This document shows, in pieces, positions 1 to 5,395 of a DNA stretch of 6,708 nt (positions are counted from its first letter, which is position 1; every line of letters starts with the position of its first letter). Position numbers and translations under genes: made by a program. The notes under the pieces were generated by a model that saw only the letters and a list, made by a program, of their open reading frames with translations, ran no database searches and had not been told where the DNA came from. The stretch is from DATKMS01 sp041497995 (lineage in GTDB: Bacteria > Desulfobacterota > Binatia > HRBIN30): positions 1 through 6,708 of the forward strand of contig JBGQHM010000373.1 in NCBI GenBank assembly GCA_041497995.1. Reading direction: 5' to 3'.

Positions 1-323
1 CGGCACCGGGGCGCCCGCACGAGTCGCTCTTCTGGCGCTCCGGACCGTACTGGACGATTCTGGGAGGCGACTGGAAATTGCAGGTTGCCGAGCATCCAAA
101 GAAGAACTGGCTCTTCAATCTGAAAGACGATCCGACGGAACGCCAGAATCTCGCCGAGGCCAAGCCGGACAAGGTTGAGGAGCTGCTCGCCGCGCTCAAA
201 ACCATTGACGCGCAGCAGAAGAAGCCACTGTGGCCCTCGCTGCTCGAAGGCTCACTGGCGATCGATCATCCGCTGGATACGCCCGACCGCCCTGACGACG
301 AGTACATCTACTGGTCGAACTGA
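1..323 (+). CDS. Type I sulfatase (arylsulfatase family), C-terminal fragment
   Basis: This is the last 106 residues of a protein that begins left of the window; the first complete codon is at base 3. The frame is open from the edge, so the TTG at 78 is not a credible start because the sulfatase-like sequence continues upstream of it. Seen: SLFWRSGPYWTILGGDWKLQ followed by WLFNLKDDPTERQNLAE. This matches the C-terminal subdomain of type I sulfatases, where a GDWKL strand is followed by a 'LxDLxxDPxExxNLA' turn and helix. The end, with PLWPSL and DDEYIYW, resembles bacterial arylsulfatases. The family hydrolyses sulfate esters using a formylglycine made from a Cys or Ser in a CxPxR or SxPxR motif. 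That motif lies in the missing N-terminal part, so the substrate, activity and cellular location cannot be judged. The DUF1330 gene starts 24 nt after the stop and may be co-transcribed. Confidence 0.88.
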   Translation, partial: APGRPHESLFWRSGPYWTILGGDWKLQVAEHPKKNWLFNLKDDPTERQNLAEAKPDKVEELLAALKTIDAQQKKPLWPSLLEGSLAIDHPLDTPDRPDDEYIYWSN

Positions 324-347
324 ATCAGAAAATGGAGGACCACACCG

Positions 348-743
348 ATGGCAATCTATCCCACCCCCGAACAAATCCAGACACTGCTGGCTGGCCCGGC
401 CGACCAGCCGGTCGTGATGATCAACCTTCTCCGCTTCAAGCCCAAGGCGGATGCGCTCGATGCGGGCGTGTCGGGCGAGGAAGCCTACCGGCGCTATGCC
501 GACGCGATGCGCCGGTTCGTCGAATCGCACGGTGGCCGCTTCGTGTGGGTGGGCCGGGTCGACTCTGTGGTCATCGGCGACAGCGATGCGCGCTTCGACA
601 TGGTCGGCCTCGTCGAGTACCCGTCGCGCCAGAAGTTCGTCGAGATCGCGCAGAGCGATCACGTGCGCGAGATCGGTGCGCATCGGACTGCCGGCCTCGA
701 GAGTCAGTGGCTCATCGCAGCGACCACTACGCCCGACGTGTGA
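348..743 (+). CDS. DUF1330 domain protein (dimeric alpha/beta barrel)
   Basis: This 131-residue protein has the DUF1330 pattern. A first beta strand reads VVMINLLRFK at about residues 22-31. A helix with YRRYADAMRRFVESHGG covers about 47-63. A strand VGLVEYPSRQKF covers about 86-97, and the end reads HRTAGLESQWLIAA at about 112-125. DUF1330 belongs to the dimeric alpha/beta-barrel (ferredoxin-like) superfamily of small soluble cytoplasmic proteins. The biochemical role of most members is unknown. No signal peptide is visible. The ATG at 348 is supported by GGAGG at 334-338, 9 nt upstream. An ATG at 332 overlaps that site but opens a different frame. The family call is firm from the conserved 'INLLRFK' and 'EYPSR' segments. 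A link to the upstream sulfatase is only suggested by spacing. Confidence 0.9.
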   Translation: MAIYPTPEQIQTLLAGPADQPVVMINLLRFKPKADALDAGVSGEEAYRRYADAMRRFVESHGGRFVWVGRVDSVVIGDSDARFDMVGLVEYPSRQKFVEIAQSDHVREIGAHRTAGLESQWLIAATTTPDV

Positions 744-794
744 TGCGTCGCGGCAGCGTGTCTGTTACGGTAGGCGCGCGGGAGGACCTGCGCG

Positions 795-1466
795 ATGAAA
801 CTGTCGACACGCCGTCACATTGCTTTGTTGGTCGGGCTCATTGCGGGCCCCGGTTGCGCGTGGCTCTCGCACGACGTCCCAACTGATCCCGACATCACCT
901 TCTCGGCCCACGCGGCGAGCCGCGGGCTGGTGATCGACAAGATGGAAGGTGGGCAACTGGGTGTGCTCGAGCCGTCCTCGACGCCGTACAGCGGTCCGCA
1001 GTTCGTCCTGCGTTCAGGGGACACGACGACCGCAGCGCTCTGGATTAGCGGCCCCGGCATCATCGTGCGGCCGGCAGATCCGACTGCGGCGGCCATCGGT
1101 CGCGTCGATGCCAGCTGGGACGAGCGCGCCATTCGCCTCACACTGAAGGCTGAGAGCGACGGGACGTTCTCTACCTCCGTCTTCAAACGCACCGCCGGTG
1201 GCGCAGGCCCCGCCGCACTCGGTCAGGCCGCCGACTCCCTGCTCGACTTGCGCGGTACGTATCGCGCCGACGTCGTCGATAGCAGCGGCGCGCCGGCCGG
1301 ATGGCTGCGTGTGCGATTCGCGCACTCTTGGGGACCGCACCGCGTCTACGAAGGCGCGCTACCCGCCGCGCTCAACGGGCCGCTCGCCGTTGCGGCAGTG
1401 GCACGGTTGGACGCGGAGCTCACCGCGGTGTCGAACACGGCGATCAACCCGTACATCGGCAACTAA
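795..1466 (+). CDS. Hypothetical exported protein, probable lipoprotein
   Basis: This 223-residue protein is not one I recognise. The N-terminus is MKLSTRRHIALLVGLIAGPGC, with basic residues, a hydrophobic stretch at about 8-18 and Cys21, so export is very likely. Lipidation at Cys21 is plausible, but the -3 to -1 residues (GPG) are atypical for a lipobox, so cleavage by signal peptidase I is an alternative. The mature part is rich in short alternating hydrophobic segments, Gly, Ser and Thr, which suggests beta structure. Examples are FVLRSGDTTTAALWISGPGI, about residues 71-90, and YRADVVDSSGAPAGWLRVRF, about 156-175. No catalytic motif is evident. The start has a GGAGG site at 781-785, 9 nt upstream. 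The stop is only 4 nt before the next gene, so the two are probably co-expressed. This neighbour may share the envelope role of the DUF255 protein, which is inference only. Confidence 0.82.
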   Translation: MKLSTRRHIALLVGLIAGPGCAWLSHDVPTDPDITFSAHAASRGLVIDKMEGGQLGVLEPSSTPYSGPQFVLRSGDTTTAALWISGPGIIVRPADPTAAAIGRVDASWDERAIRLTLKAESDGTFSTSVFKRTAGGAGPAALGQAADSLLDLRGTYRADVVDSSGAPAGWLRVRFAHSWGPHRVYEGALPAALNGPLAVAAVARLDAELTAVSNTAINPYIGN

Positions 1467-1470
1467 GACG

Positions 1471-3732
1471 ATGCCGGCCTCGGCTGACCGGCGTGCCTGG
1501 CGCCTGGCTGCGGCGGTCTGCAGTATCTTGGCGGTGGCTGGGGCGACGCGTGTCGTCGCTGCAGAGCCGTCTGACCCACGGCTGCCGGGCGCTCCGGCGT
1601 TCGACGGCGACTTGCAGAAGCGGCTCCGAGACGCCTGGCGGGCGCAGCAGTCTGCACCGCGAAGCACGCATGTCGGCGCTGATGGGTCGCCGGCATACAT
1701 CAACAGGTTGGTGCTCGAATCGAGCCCCTATCTGCAGCAACACGCATACAACCCGGTCAACTGGTACCCATGGGGTGAGGACGCGTTCGCCGCGGCGCGT
1801 CGTGACAACAAGCCCATCTTTCTGTCGATCGGTTACTCGACCTGTCACTGGTGCCACGTCATGGAACGCGAGTGCTTCGAGAACGAAGGTATCGCGCGGC
1901 TGCTGAACGAGCAGTTCATCGCCATCAAGGTGGACCGCGAGGAGCGGCCGGACATCGACGCGGTGTACGTCGAAGCGGTGCAGCGCATGACTGGCAGCGC
2001 CGGCTGGCCGTTAAGCGTGTTTCTCACGCCCGACCGCAAGCCCTTCTACGGCGGGACGTACTTCCCTCCCGATCGGTTCTCCAAGCTGCTCACCACACTC
2101 GCCGATGCGTGGAAGACCAAGCACGAGCAAGTGCTCGACGCCGGCGCTGCCCTCACGGCCCAGCTTCAAGCCTCGACCGCATCCGGGGTCACGGCAGACC
2201 TCAACGTGGAGACGTTGCGCAAGGCCTACGAGCAGATGGCGCGCAGCTTCGACGCCACCCACGGCGGCTTCGGCAGCGCGCCCAACGGCCGCGGGCCGAA
2301 GTTTCCGCAAGCCCACATGCTGCAGTTCCTGTTGCGCTACTGGCAGCGCAGCCGCGAGCCGCGGGCGCGGCAGATGGCCGAGGCGACGCTCGATCACATG
2401 GCACGCGGCGGCATCCACGACCAGCTCGGCGGCGGCTTCCATCGCTACTCGACCGACGCCGAGTGGAGGATGCCGCACTTCGAGAAGATGCTCTACGATC
2501 AAGCGATCAACGCCGCCGCCTACCTTGAAGCCTACCAGGCCAGCGGCAATCGAGACGACGCCGCGGGCGCGCGCGACATCTTCGCATACGTGCTACGCGA
2601 TCTGACCGCACCCGGTGGAGGCTTTTATGCCGCCGAAGACGCGGACAGTGACGGTGAGGAAGGGCGCTTCTACCTCTGGTCGCGCGAGGAGCTGATCGCG
2701 ACGCTCGGCAAAGAGCGCGGAGCGCTCATCGCCGATTTCTATGGAGTCAGCGAACCAACGGTCCGCACGACATTGAGGATCGCTACGCCGGTCGATGCGT
2801 TTGCGCGGCAGCATAACCTCGACCCCACGGTCTTCCAGCACACGCTCACGGCAGCGAATCAGACCCTCTTGACGGCGCGCAGCAAACGCACACGGCCGCT
2901 GCGCGACGAGAAGATCATCACGGCGTGGAACGGTCTGATGACGGCCAGCCTCGCTTACGGGAGCGCCGTCCTCGGCGATCCGCAGTACGCCGCCGCGGCG
3001 GCGCGCTCTGCCGACTTCATCCTGACGCACATGCAACGCGACGGCCGCTTGCTGCGCAGCTCTCGCAATGGACCCGCAGCGACACCCGGTTACCTCGACG
3101 ACTACGCGAGCTTCGTTCTCGGCCTGAGCGAGCTCTACACTGCTACGTTCGACGTCCGCTGGCTGCGCGAAGCCGACCGGCTGAGTCGGGAGATGCTGCG
3201 TCTGTTCAGCGACCCGGCGACCGGTGGCCTGCACTACGCCGCCACCGATCACGAGCCGCTAATCGCCGCCAACGACGATGCCTACGACGGCGCGCTGCCG
3301 TCGGCGCAATCGCTGGCTGCGCTCGCCCTGCTACGCTTCGGTCGTCTGACGATGAACCAAACGTTGGAGACGCGCGGTCGCGCCGTGCTCGCAGCCAATT
3401 CGCAGAACGTCTCGCAAGCGCCGCAGGCACACACCGAAATGCTCATGGCTCTCGACTTCGCGCTCGGGCCGACGAAAGAGATCGTCGTGGCCGGCGCGCC
3501 GGACGCCGGCGCGACGCGGGCACTGCTGGCCACGGTCCGCCAGCAGTATCTTCCCCGCTCCGTGCTCGCGCTGCATCCGCCGAACGATGCAGCGATCGAG
3601 GCGCTCATACCATTCCTCAAGCAGCAGGCGATGATCGATGGGAAGCCCACTGCGTACGTATGCGAGAACTACGTCTGCAAGCTGCCAACGGCCGATCCGC
3701 AGAAGTTGGAGCAGTTGTTGGCGGCCCACTAA
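1471..3732 (+). CDS. Exported DUF255 / SSP411-like thioredoxin-domain protein (YyaL family)
   Basis: This 753-residue protein matches the DUF255 family (bacterial YyaL, animal SSP411/SPATA20): an N-terminal thioredoxin-like domain joined to an (alpha/alpha)6-barrel resembling sugar epimerases and glycosidases. Seen: ESSPYLQQHAYNPVNWYPWG at about 83-102; the redox motif STCHWCHVMEREC with Cys125 and Cys128; KVDREERPD; GWPLSVFLTPD; GGTYFPP; LGGGFHRYS at 319-327; PHFEKMLYD at 335-343; FYAAEDADSDGEEG from 385; WNGLM at 486-490; and C-terminal YVCENYVCKLP with Cys731 and Cys736. The family's reaction is not established. Unlike many relatives it starts with a signal peptide (basic RRAWR, hydrophobic core about 12-30, likely cleavage VVA|AEP near 31), which suggests the periplasm. 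I chose ATG 1471 because it gives this signal peptide and lies 4 nt after the previous stop. The frame is open further upstream to 1198, but that part lies inside the preceding gene. There is no clear Shine-Dalgarno site, so translation is probably coupled. Confidence 0.93.
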   Translation: MPASADRRAWRLAAAVCSILAVAGATRVVAAEPSDPRLPGAPAFDGDLQKRLRDAWRAQQSAPRSTHVGADGSPAYINRLVLESSPYLQQHAYNPVNWYPWGEDAFAAARRDNKPIFLSIGYSTCHWCHVMERECFENEGIARLLNEQFIAIKVDREERPDIDAVYVEAVQRMTGSAGWPLSVFLTPDRKPFYGGTYFPPDRFSKLLTTLADAWKTKHEQVLDAGAALTAQLQASTASGVTADLNVETLRKAYEQMARSFDATHGGFGSAPNGRGPKFPQAHMLQFLLRYWQRSREPRARQMAEATLDHMARGGIHDQLGGGFHRYSTDAEWRMPHFEKMLYDQAINAAAYLEAYQASGNRDDAAGARDIFAYVLRDLTAPGGGFYAAEDADSDGEEGRFYLWSREELIATLGKERGALIADFYGVSEPTVRTTLRIATPVDAFARQHNLDPTVFQHTLTAANQTLLTARSKRTRPLRDEKIITAWNGLMTASLAYGSAVLGDPQYAAAAARSADFILTHMQRDGRLLRSSRNGPAATPGYLDDYASFVLGLSELYTATFDVRWLREADRLSREMLRLFSDPATGGLHYAATDHEPLIAANDDAYDGALPSAQSLAALALLRFGRLTMNQTLETRGRAVLAANSQNVSQAPQAHTEMLMALDFALGPTKEIVVAGAPDAGATRALLATVRQQYLPRSVLALHPPNDAAIEALIPFLKQQAMIDGKPTAYVCENYVCKLPTADPQKLEQLLAAH

Positions 3733-3776
3733 CCCCTACGCGGGCTTTGCCCAGAAAGACTCGAGGCGCCTCAATT

Positions 3777-3803
3777 CGTCATTCCCGCGAAGGCGGGAAT
3801 CCA
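3777..3803 (+). repeat. Dispersed palindromic repeat, left copy
   Basis: This 27-bp repeat begins CGTCATTCCCGCGAAGG. Its core at 3781-3800 is a perfect hairpin, with arms ATTCCCGC and GCGGGAAT and loop GAAG. It resembles the abundant intergenic repeat of many proteobacteria whose translations read 'SFPRRRES' or 'WIPAFAGMT', and its ATTCCC/GGGAAT ends recall the Neisseria dRS3 repeat. It forms an inverted pair with 3819-3845. In RNA it would give a stable hairpin, but no T-run follows, so it is not a standard intrinsic terminator. Confidence 0.85.
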
Positions 3804-3818
3804 CTCCGCCCCGCCACC

Positions 3819-3845
3819 TGGATGCCCGCCTTCGCGGGCATGACG
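3819..3845 (-). repeat. Dispersed palindromic repeat, right copy (inverted)
   Basis: The reverse complement matches the left copy at 25 of 27 positions. The core at 3822-3841 is again a perfect 8-bp stem (ATGCCCGC and GCGGGCAT) with a 4-nt loop CTTC. The two differences from the left copy fall on paired stem positions and keep the pairing. The two copies are separated by 15 bp (3804-3818), so the whole 3777-3845 segment could also fold as one long stem-loop. Confidence 0.85.
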
Positions 3846-3933
3846 CCTGCTGACCAGCCTTCTTGGGCAAAGCCCCCTACGCGCCTCGACAACGCGTGCG
3901 CCCTGTGGCATCTGCGGAACGCGTTCGCGCGGG

Positions 3934-3938
3934 GGAGG
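3934..3938 (+). promoter_or_regulatory. Shine-Dalgarno site of the ankyrin lipoprotein gene
   Basis: GGAGG lies only 4 nt before the ATG at 3943, shorter than the usual 5-9 nt. The start is nevertheless favoured because it gives a complete lipoprotein signal sequence ending at Cys20. Confidence 0.65.
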
Positions 3939-3942
3939 ATCG

Positions 3943-4440
3943 ATGCCATACGCACGTACAGGAATTGTTTGGCTCGCACTGGTAGCCATGCTCGGCGGCT
4001 GCAGCAAGAGCCCACAGGAGCAAGCGCGCAGCAAGTTGGTGGGCGAGATGGGAGTGGTCTGGGCGCCGGGAAACTTCCTCGAAGCCGCCAAGAACGGGAA
4101 GAGCGATGTCGTCGGCTTGTTCCTGCAAGCTGGGATGGACTCGGAGACGGCCGACGATCAGGGCAAGACGGCCTTGATCCTCGCCGCCGCGGAGGGCCAC
4201 ACTGCGACCGTGAAAACGCTCTTGGCCAACGGTGCCGACGTCAAGAACACGGACAAGCAGGGCAAGACCGCATTGATCTCGGCCGCCGAGTGGGATCACA
4301 TCCCCGCGGTGCAAGCCCTATTGGTCAACGGCGCCGACGTGAACCACCAAGCCAACGACGGCTCCACGGCACTGGCGGCCGCGAAGAACAAAGGCGACGC
4401 CGAGCTGGTCGCGCTCCTCGAAAAGGCGGGCGCCAAGTAG
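3943..4440 (+). CDS. Ankyrin-repeat lipoprotein
   Basis: This 165-residue protein begins MPYARTGIVWLALVAMLGGC, a lipoprotein signal peptide with lipobox LGGC and lipid-anchor Cys20. The mature chain would be tethered in the periplasm or at the outer membrane. A linker (about 21-40) precedes four ankyrin units of exactly 33 residues spacing: about 41-73 (degenerate), 74-106, 107-139 and 140-165 (shortened last unit). The consensus is clear in GKTALILAAAEGH, LLANGADV, GKTALISAAEWDH and LLVNGADVN. Ankyrin repeats bind protein partners and have no catalytic activity of their own; the partner here is unknown. The gene follows the palindromic repeat region and is 98 nt ahead of the LolA-like gene, so it may start a new transcription unit. 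The lipobox and repeat assignments are firm; any function beyond binding is inference. Confidence 0.92.
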   Translation: MPYARTGIVWLALVAMLGGCSKSPQEQARSKLVGEMGVVWAPGNFLEAAKNGKSDVVGLFLQAGMDSETADDQGKTALILAAAEGHTATVKTLLANGADVKNTDKQGKTALISAAEWDHIPAVQALLVNGADVNHQANDGSTALAAAKNKGDAELVALLEKAGAK

Positions 4441-4527
4441 GCCTGCCGTACCGTCCGGTTGACCAGCGTGCGCAGCTCTGGCATGGGGCGTACGCGAGCT
4501 GTCTCCATACGAACATTGCACCAAAGA

Positions 4528-4532
4528 GGAGG
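4528..4532 (+). promoter_or_regulatory. Shine-Dalgarno site deciding the start of the LolA-like gene
   Basis: GGAGG sits within AGAGGAGGGG, 6 nt before the ATG at 4539. It matters because the same frame is open without a stop from about 2925. This site and the signal peptide that follows fix the true start at 4539. Confidence 0.85.
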
Positions 4533-4538
4533 GGTCAC

Positions 4539-5354
4539 ATGCATCTCGTCTTCGCTCTGCTTGTTGCATTGATCGTCGCCGTCTCACCCGTGGGCGCACA
4601 GTCCCCACCGGACGCCAAGACCATCATGAAACAGATGAAGGAGGCGTTCGAGCCAACCCGGCCGAGCACCCGCAAGGTCATCGTCTCGGTCAGTGACTTG
4701 GGACAGACGTTGCAGTTCGAGGGGCGCGTGGCGCGCAAGAAGTTCCCCGACGGCAAGCGACAGGCGATCGTGATGACGGCACCGCTTGACGTCAGGGGTA
4801 CGGCGATGCTGATCGCCGAGCCCCAAGATCCTAGCAAGACGTCCATCCTGTGGCTCTACTCCCCGGTCATCCGCCGCGTCCGCAAGCTCATCCCGATCGA
4901 TGCGTACGATCATTTCCTCGACACCGACTTCACCTACGCCGACCTCGGCTACGTACGGCTGCACGACCGCTACAAGTACGGGGGCGAAGCGAACGTGAAC
5001 GGCATCAAGGCCTACAAGGTCGATGAGAAGGTCCCGCAGGAGGAATGGTACTACTCGCGCGTGGTCACCTACGTCGCAGAGGGCAACAAGCTGCCACTCA
5101 AACGGGAGTACTACGACCCTGCCGGCGCGCTCTGGAAGAGCGAGGTGTTCGACAACATCATCGACATCGACGGCTCGCCCACCGTGCTGCACGCAAAGAT
5201 GACGGACGTACAAGCACAGACGAGCACGGACTTGGTCGTCAGCGAAGTGCGATACGATGTCGATGTACCCGACTCGATCTTCGATCCGATGAAGCTGGGT
5301 CAGCTGGCCGACCATCCTTTGTGGCAGCCGGTCGCTGCCCCAGCAGCGCAGTAG
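4539..5354 (+). CDS. Outer-membrane lipoprotein-sorting protein family (LolA-like), exported
   Basis: This 271-residue protein starts with a signal peptide (hydrophobic core about 3-17, likely cleavage VGA|QS after residue 20). The mature part matches the LolA-like family often annotated 'outer membrane lipoprotein-sorting protein'. Seen: APLDVRGTAMLI at about 81-92, ILWLYSPVIRRVRKLIP at about 103-119, and DTDFTYADLG at about 128-137, equivalent to the family's 'GSDFTYEDL'. Later strands contain YYSRVVTYVAEGNKLPLKRE (171-190) and EVFDNIIDIDG (202-212). Relatives adopt a half-open beta-barrel that holds acyl chains or other hydrophobic ligands in the periplasm and are often encoded beside MMPL/RND-type lipid exporters. 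No such exporter is seen here, so the ligand is unknown. It is not the classical LolA of the LolCDE pathway. It follows the ankyrin gene by 98 nt and precedes the SDR gene by 41 nt. Confidence 0.9.
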   Translation: MHLVFALLVALIVAVSPVGAQSPPDAKTIMKQMKEAFEPTRPSTRKVIVSVSDLGQTLQFEGRVARKKFPDGKRQAIVMTAPLDVRGTAMLIAEPQDPSKTSILWLYSPVIRRVRKLIPIDAYDHFLDTDFTYADLGYVRLHDRYKYGGEANVNGIKAYKVDEKVPQEEWYYSRVVTYVAEGNKLPLKREYYDPAGALWKSEVFDNIIDIDGSPTVLHAKMTDVQAQTSTDLVVSEVRYDVDVPDSIFDPMKLGQLADHPLWQPVAAPAAQ

Positions 5355-5369
5355 CGTGTAGCAACGCGA

Positions 5370-5390
5370 GGCAGGCTGAGCTTGCTTGCC
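5370..5390 (+). other. Small stem-loop just before the SDR start codon
   Basis: GGCAGGC (5370-5376) can pair with GCTTGCC (5384-5390) through one G-U wobble, with a 7-nt loop. It ends 5 nt before the ATG at 5396, where a Shine-Dalgarno site would be expected and none is seen. It may be chance, or it may affect translation of the SDR gene. It lacks the T-run of a terminator. Confidence 0.3.
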
Positions 5391-5395
5391 GATCA

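Larger units (their letters stand above)
3733..3883. repeat. Composite palindromic, MITE-like repeat region
   Basis: This element occupies most of the 210-nt gap between the DUF255 and ankyrin genes. Seen, from outside in: the direct repeat CCCCTACGCG at 3733-3742 and 3874-3883; the inverted repeat GGGCTTTGCCCA at 3742-3753, answered by TGGGCAAAGCCC at 3864-3875; and the two facing 27-bp palindromic repeats listed separately. Flanking direct repeats plus terminal inverted repeats with no coding content is the layout of a small non-autonomous element. However, the direct and inverted repeats overlap by one or two bases, and a 10-bp target duplication is unproven. It could equally be a set of dispersed palindromes that accumulated by other means. 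The rest of the gap (3884-3942) shows only a Shine-Dalgarno site and no convincing promoter. Confidence 0.6.

Noticed and set aside
1198..1470. Possible longer N-terminus for the DUF255 protein
   Set aside because: This stretch lies inside the upstream gene in another frame and translates to Arg/Thr/Ser-rich sequence. Starting at 1471 gives a clean signal peptide.
2593..3252. Long open frame (219 codons) on the - strand inside the DUF255 gene
   Set aside because: It is antisense to a strongly conserved coding region, shows no recognisable domain and is explained by codon bias.
3777..3845. Intrinsic terminator for the DUF255 transcript
   Set aside because: The hairpins are stable but no T-run follows either of them. 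A mild effect on transcription or mRNA stability remains possible.
3777..3845. CRISPR-like repeat pair
   Set aside because: There are only two copies, they are in inverted orientation, the 15-bp gap is too short for a spacer, and no cas gene is present.
3638..3853. Short open frame through the palindromic repeat, translating to SFPRRREST and DARLRGHD
   Set aside because: This peptide is the well-known translation artefact of the dispersed repeat, not a protein.
4459..4487. Possible promoter before the LolA-like gene (TTGACC as a -35 box)
   Set aside because: No acceptable -10 hexamer lies 16-18 nt downstream; the best candidate there reads CATGGG.
2925..4538. The frame of the LolA-like gene is open upstream for about 1.6 kb, across the DUF255 gene, the intergenic repeat and the ankyrin gene
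   Set aside because: The upstream translation is Arg/Ala-rich, typical of an off-frame reading of GC-rich genes. Two well-supported genes occupy another frame there, and the real gene starts at 4539 with a strong ribosome site and signal peptide.
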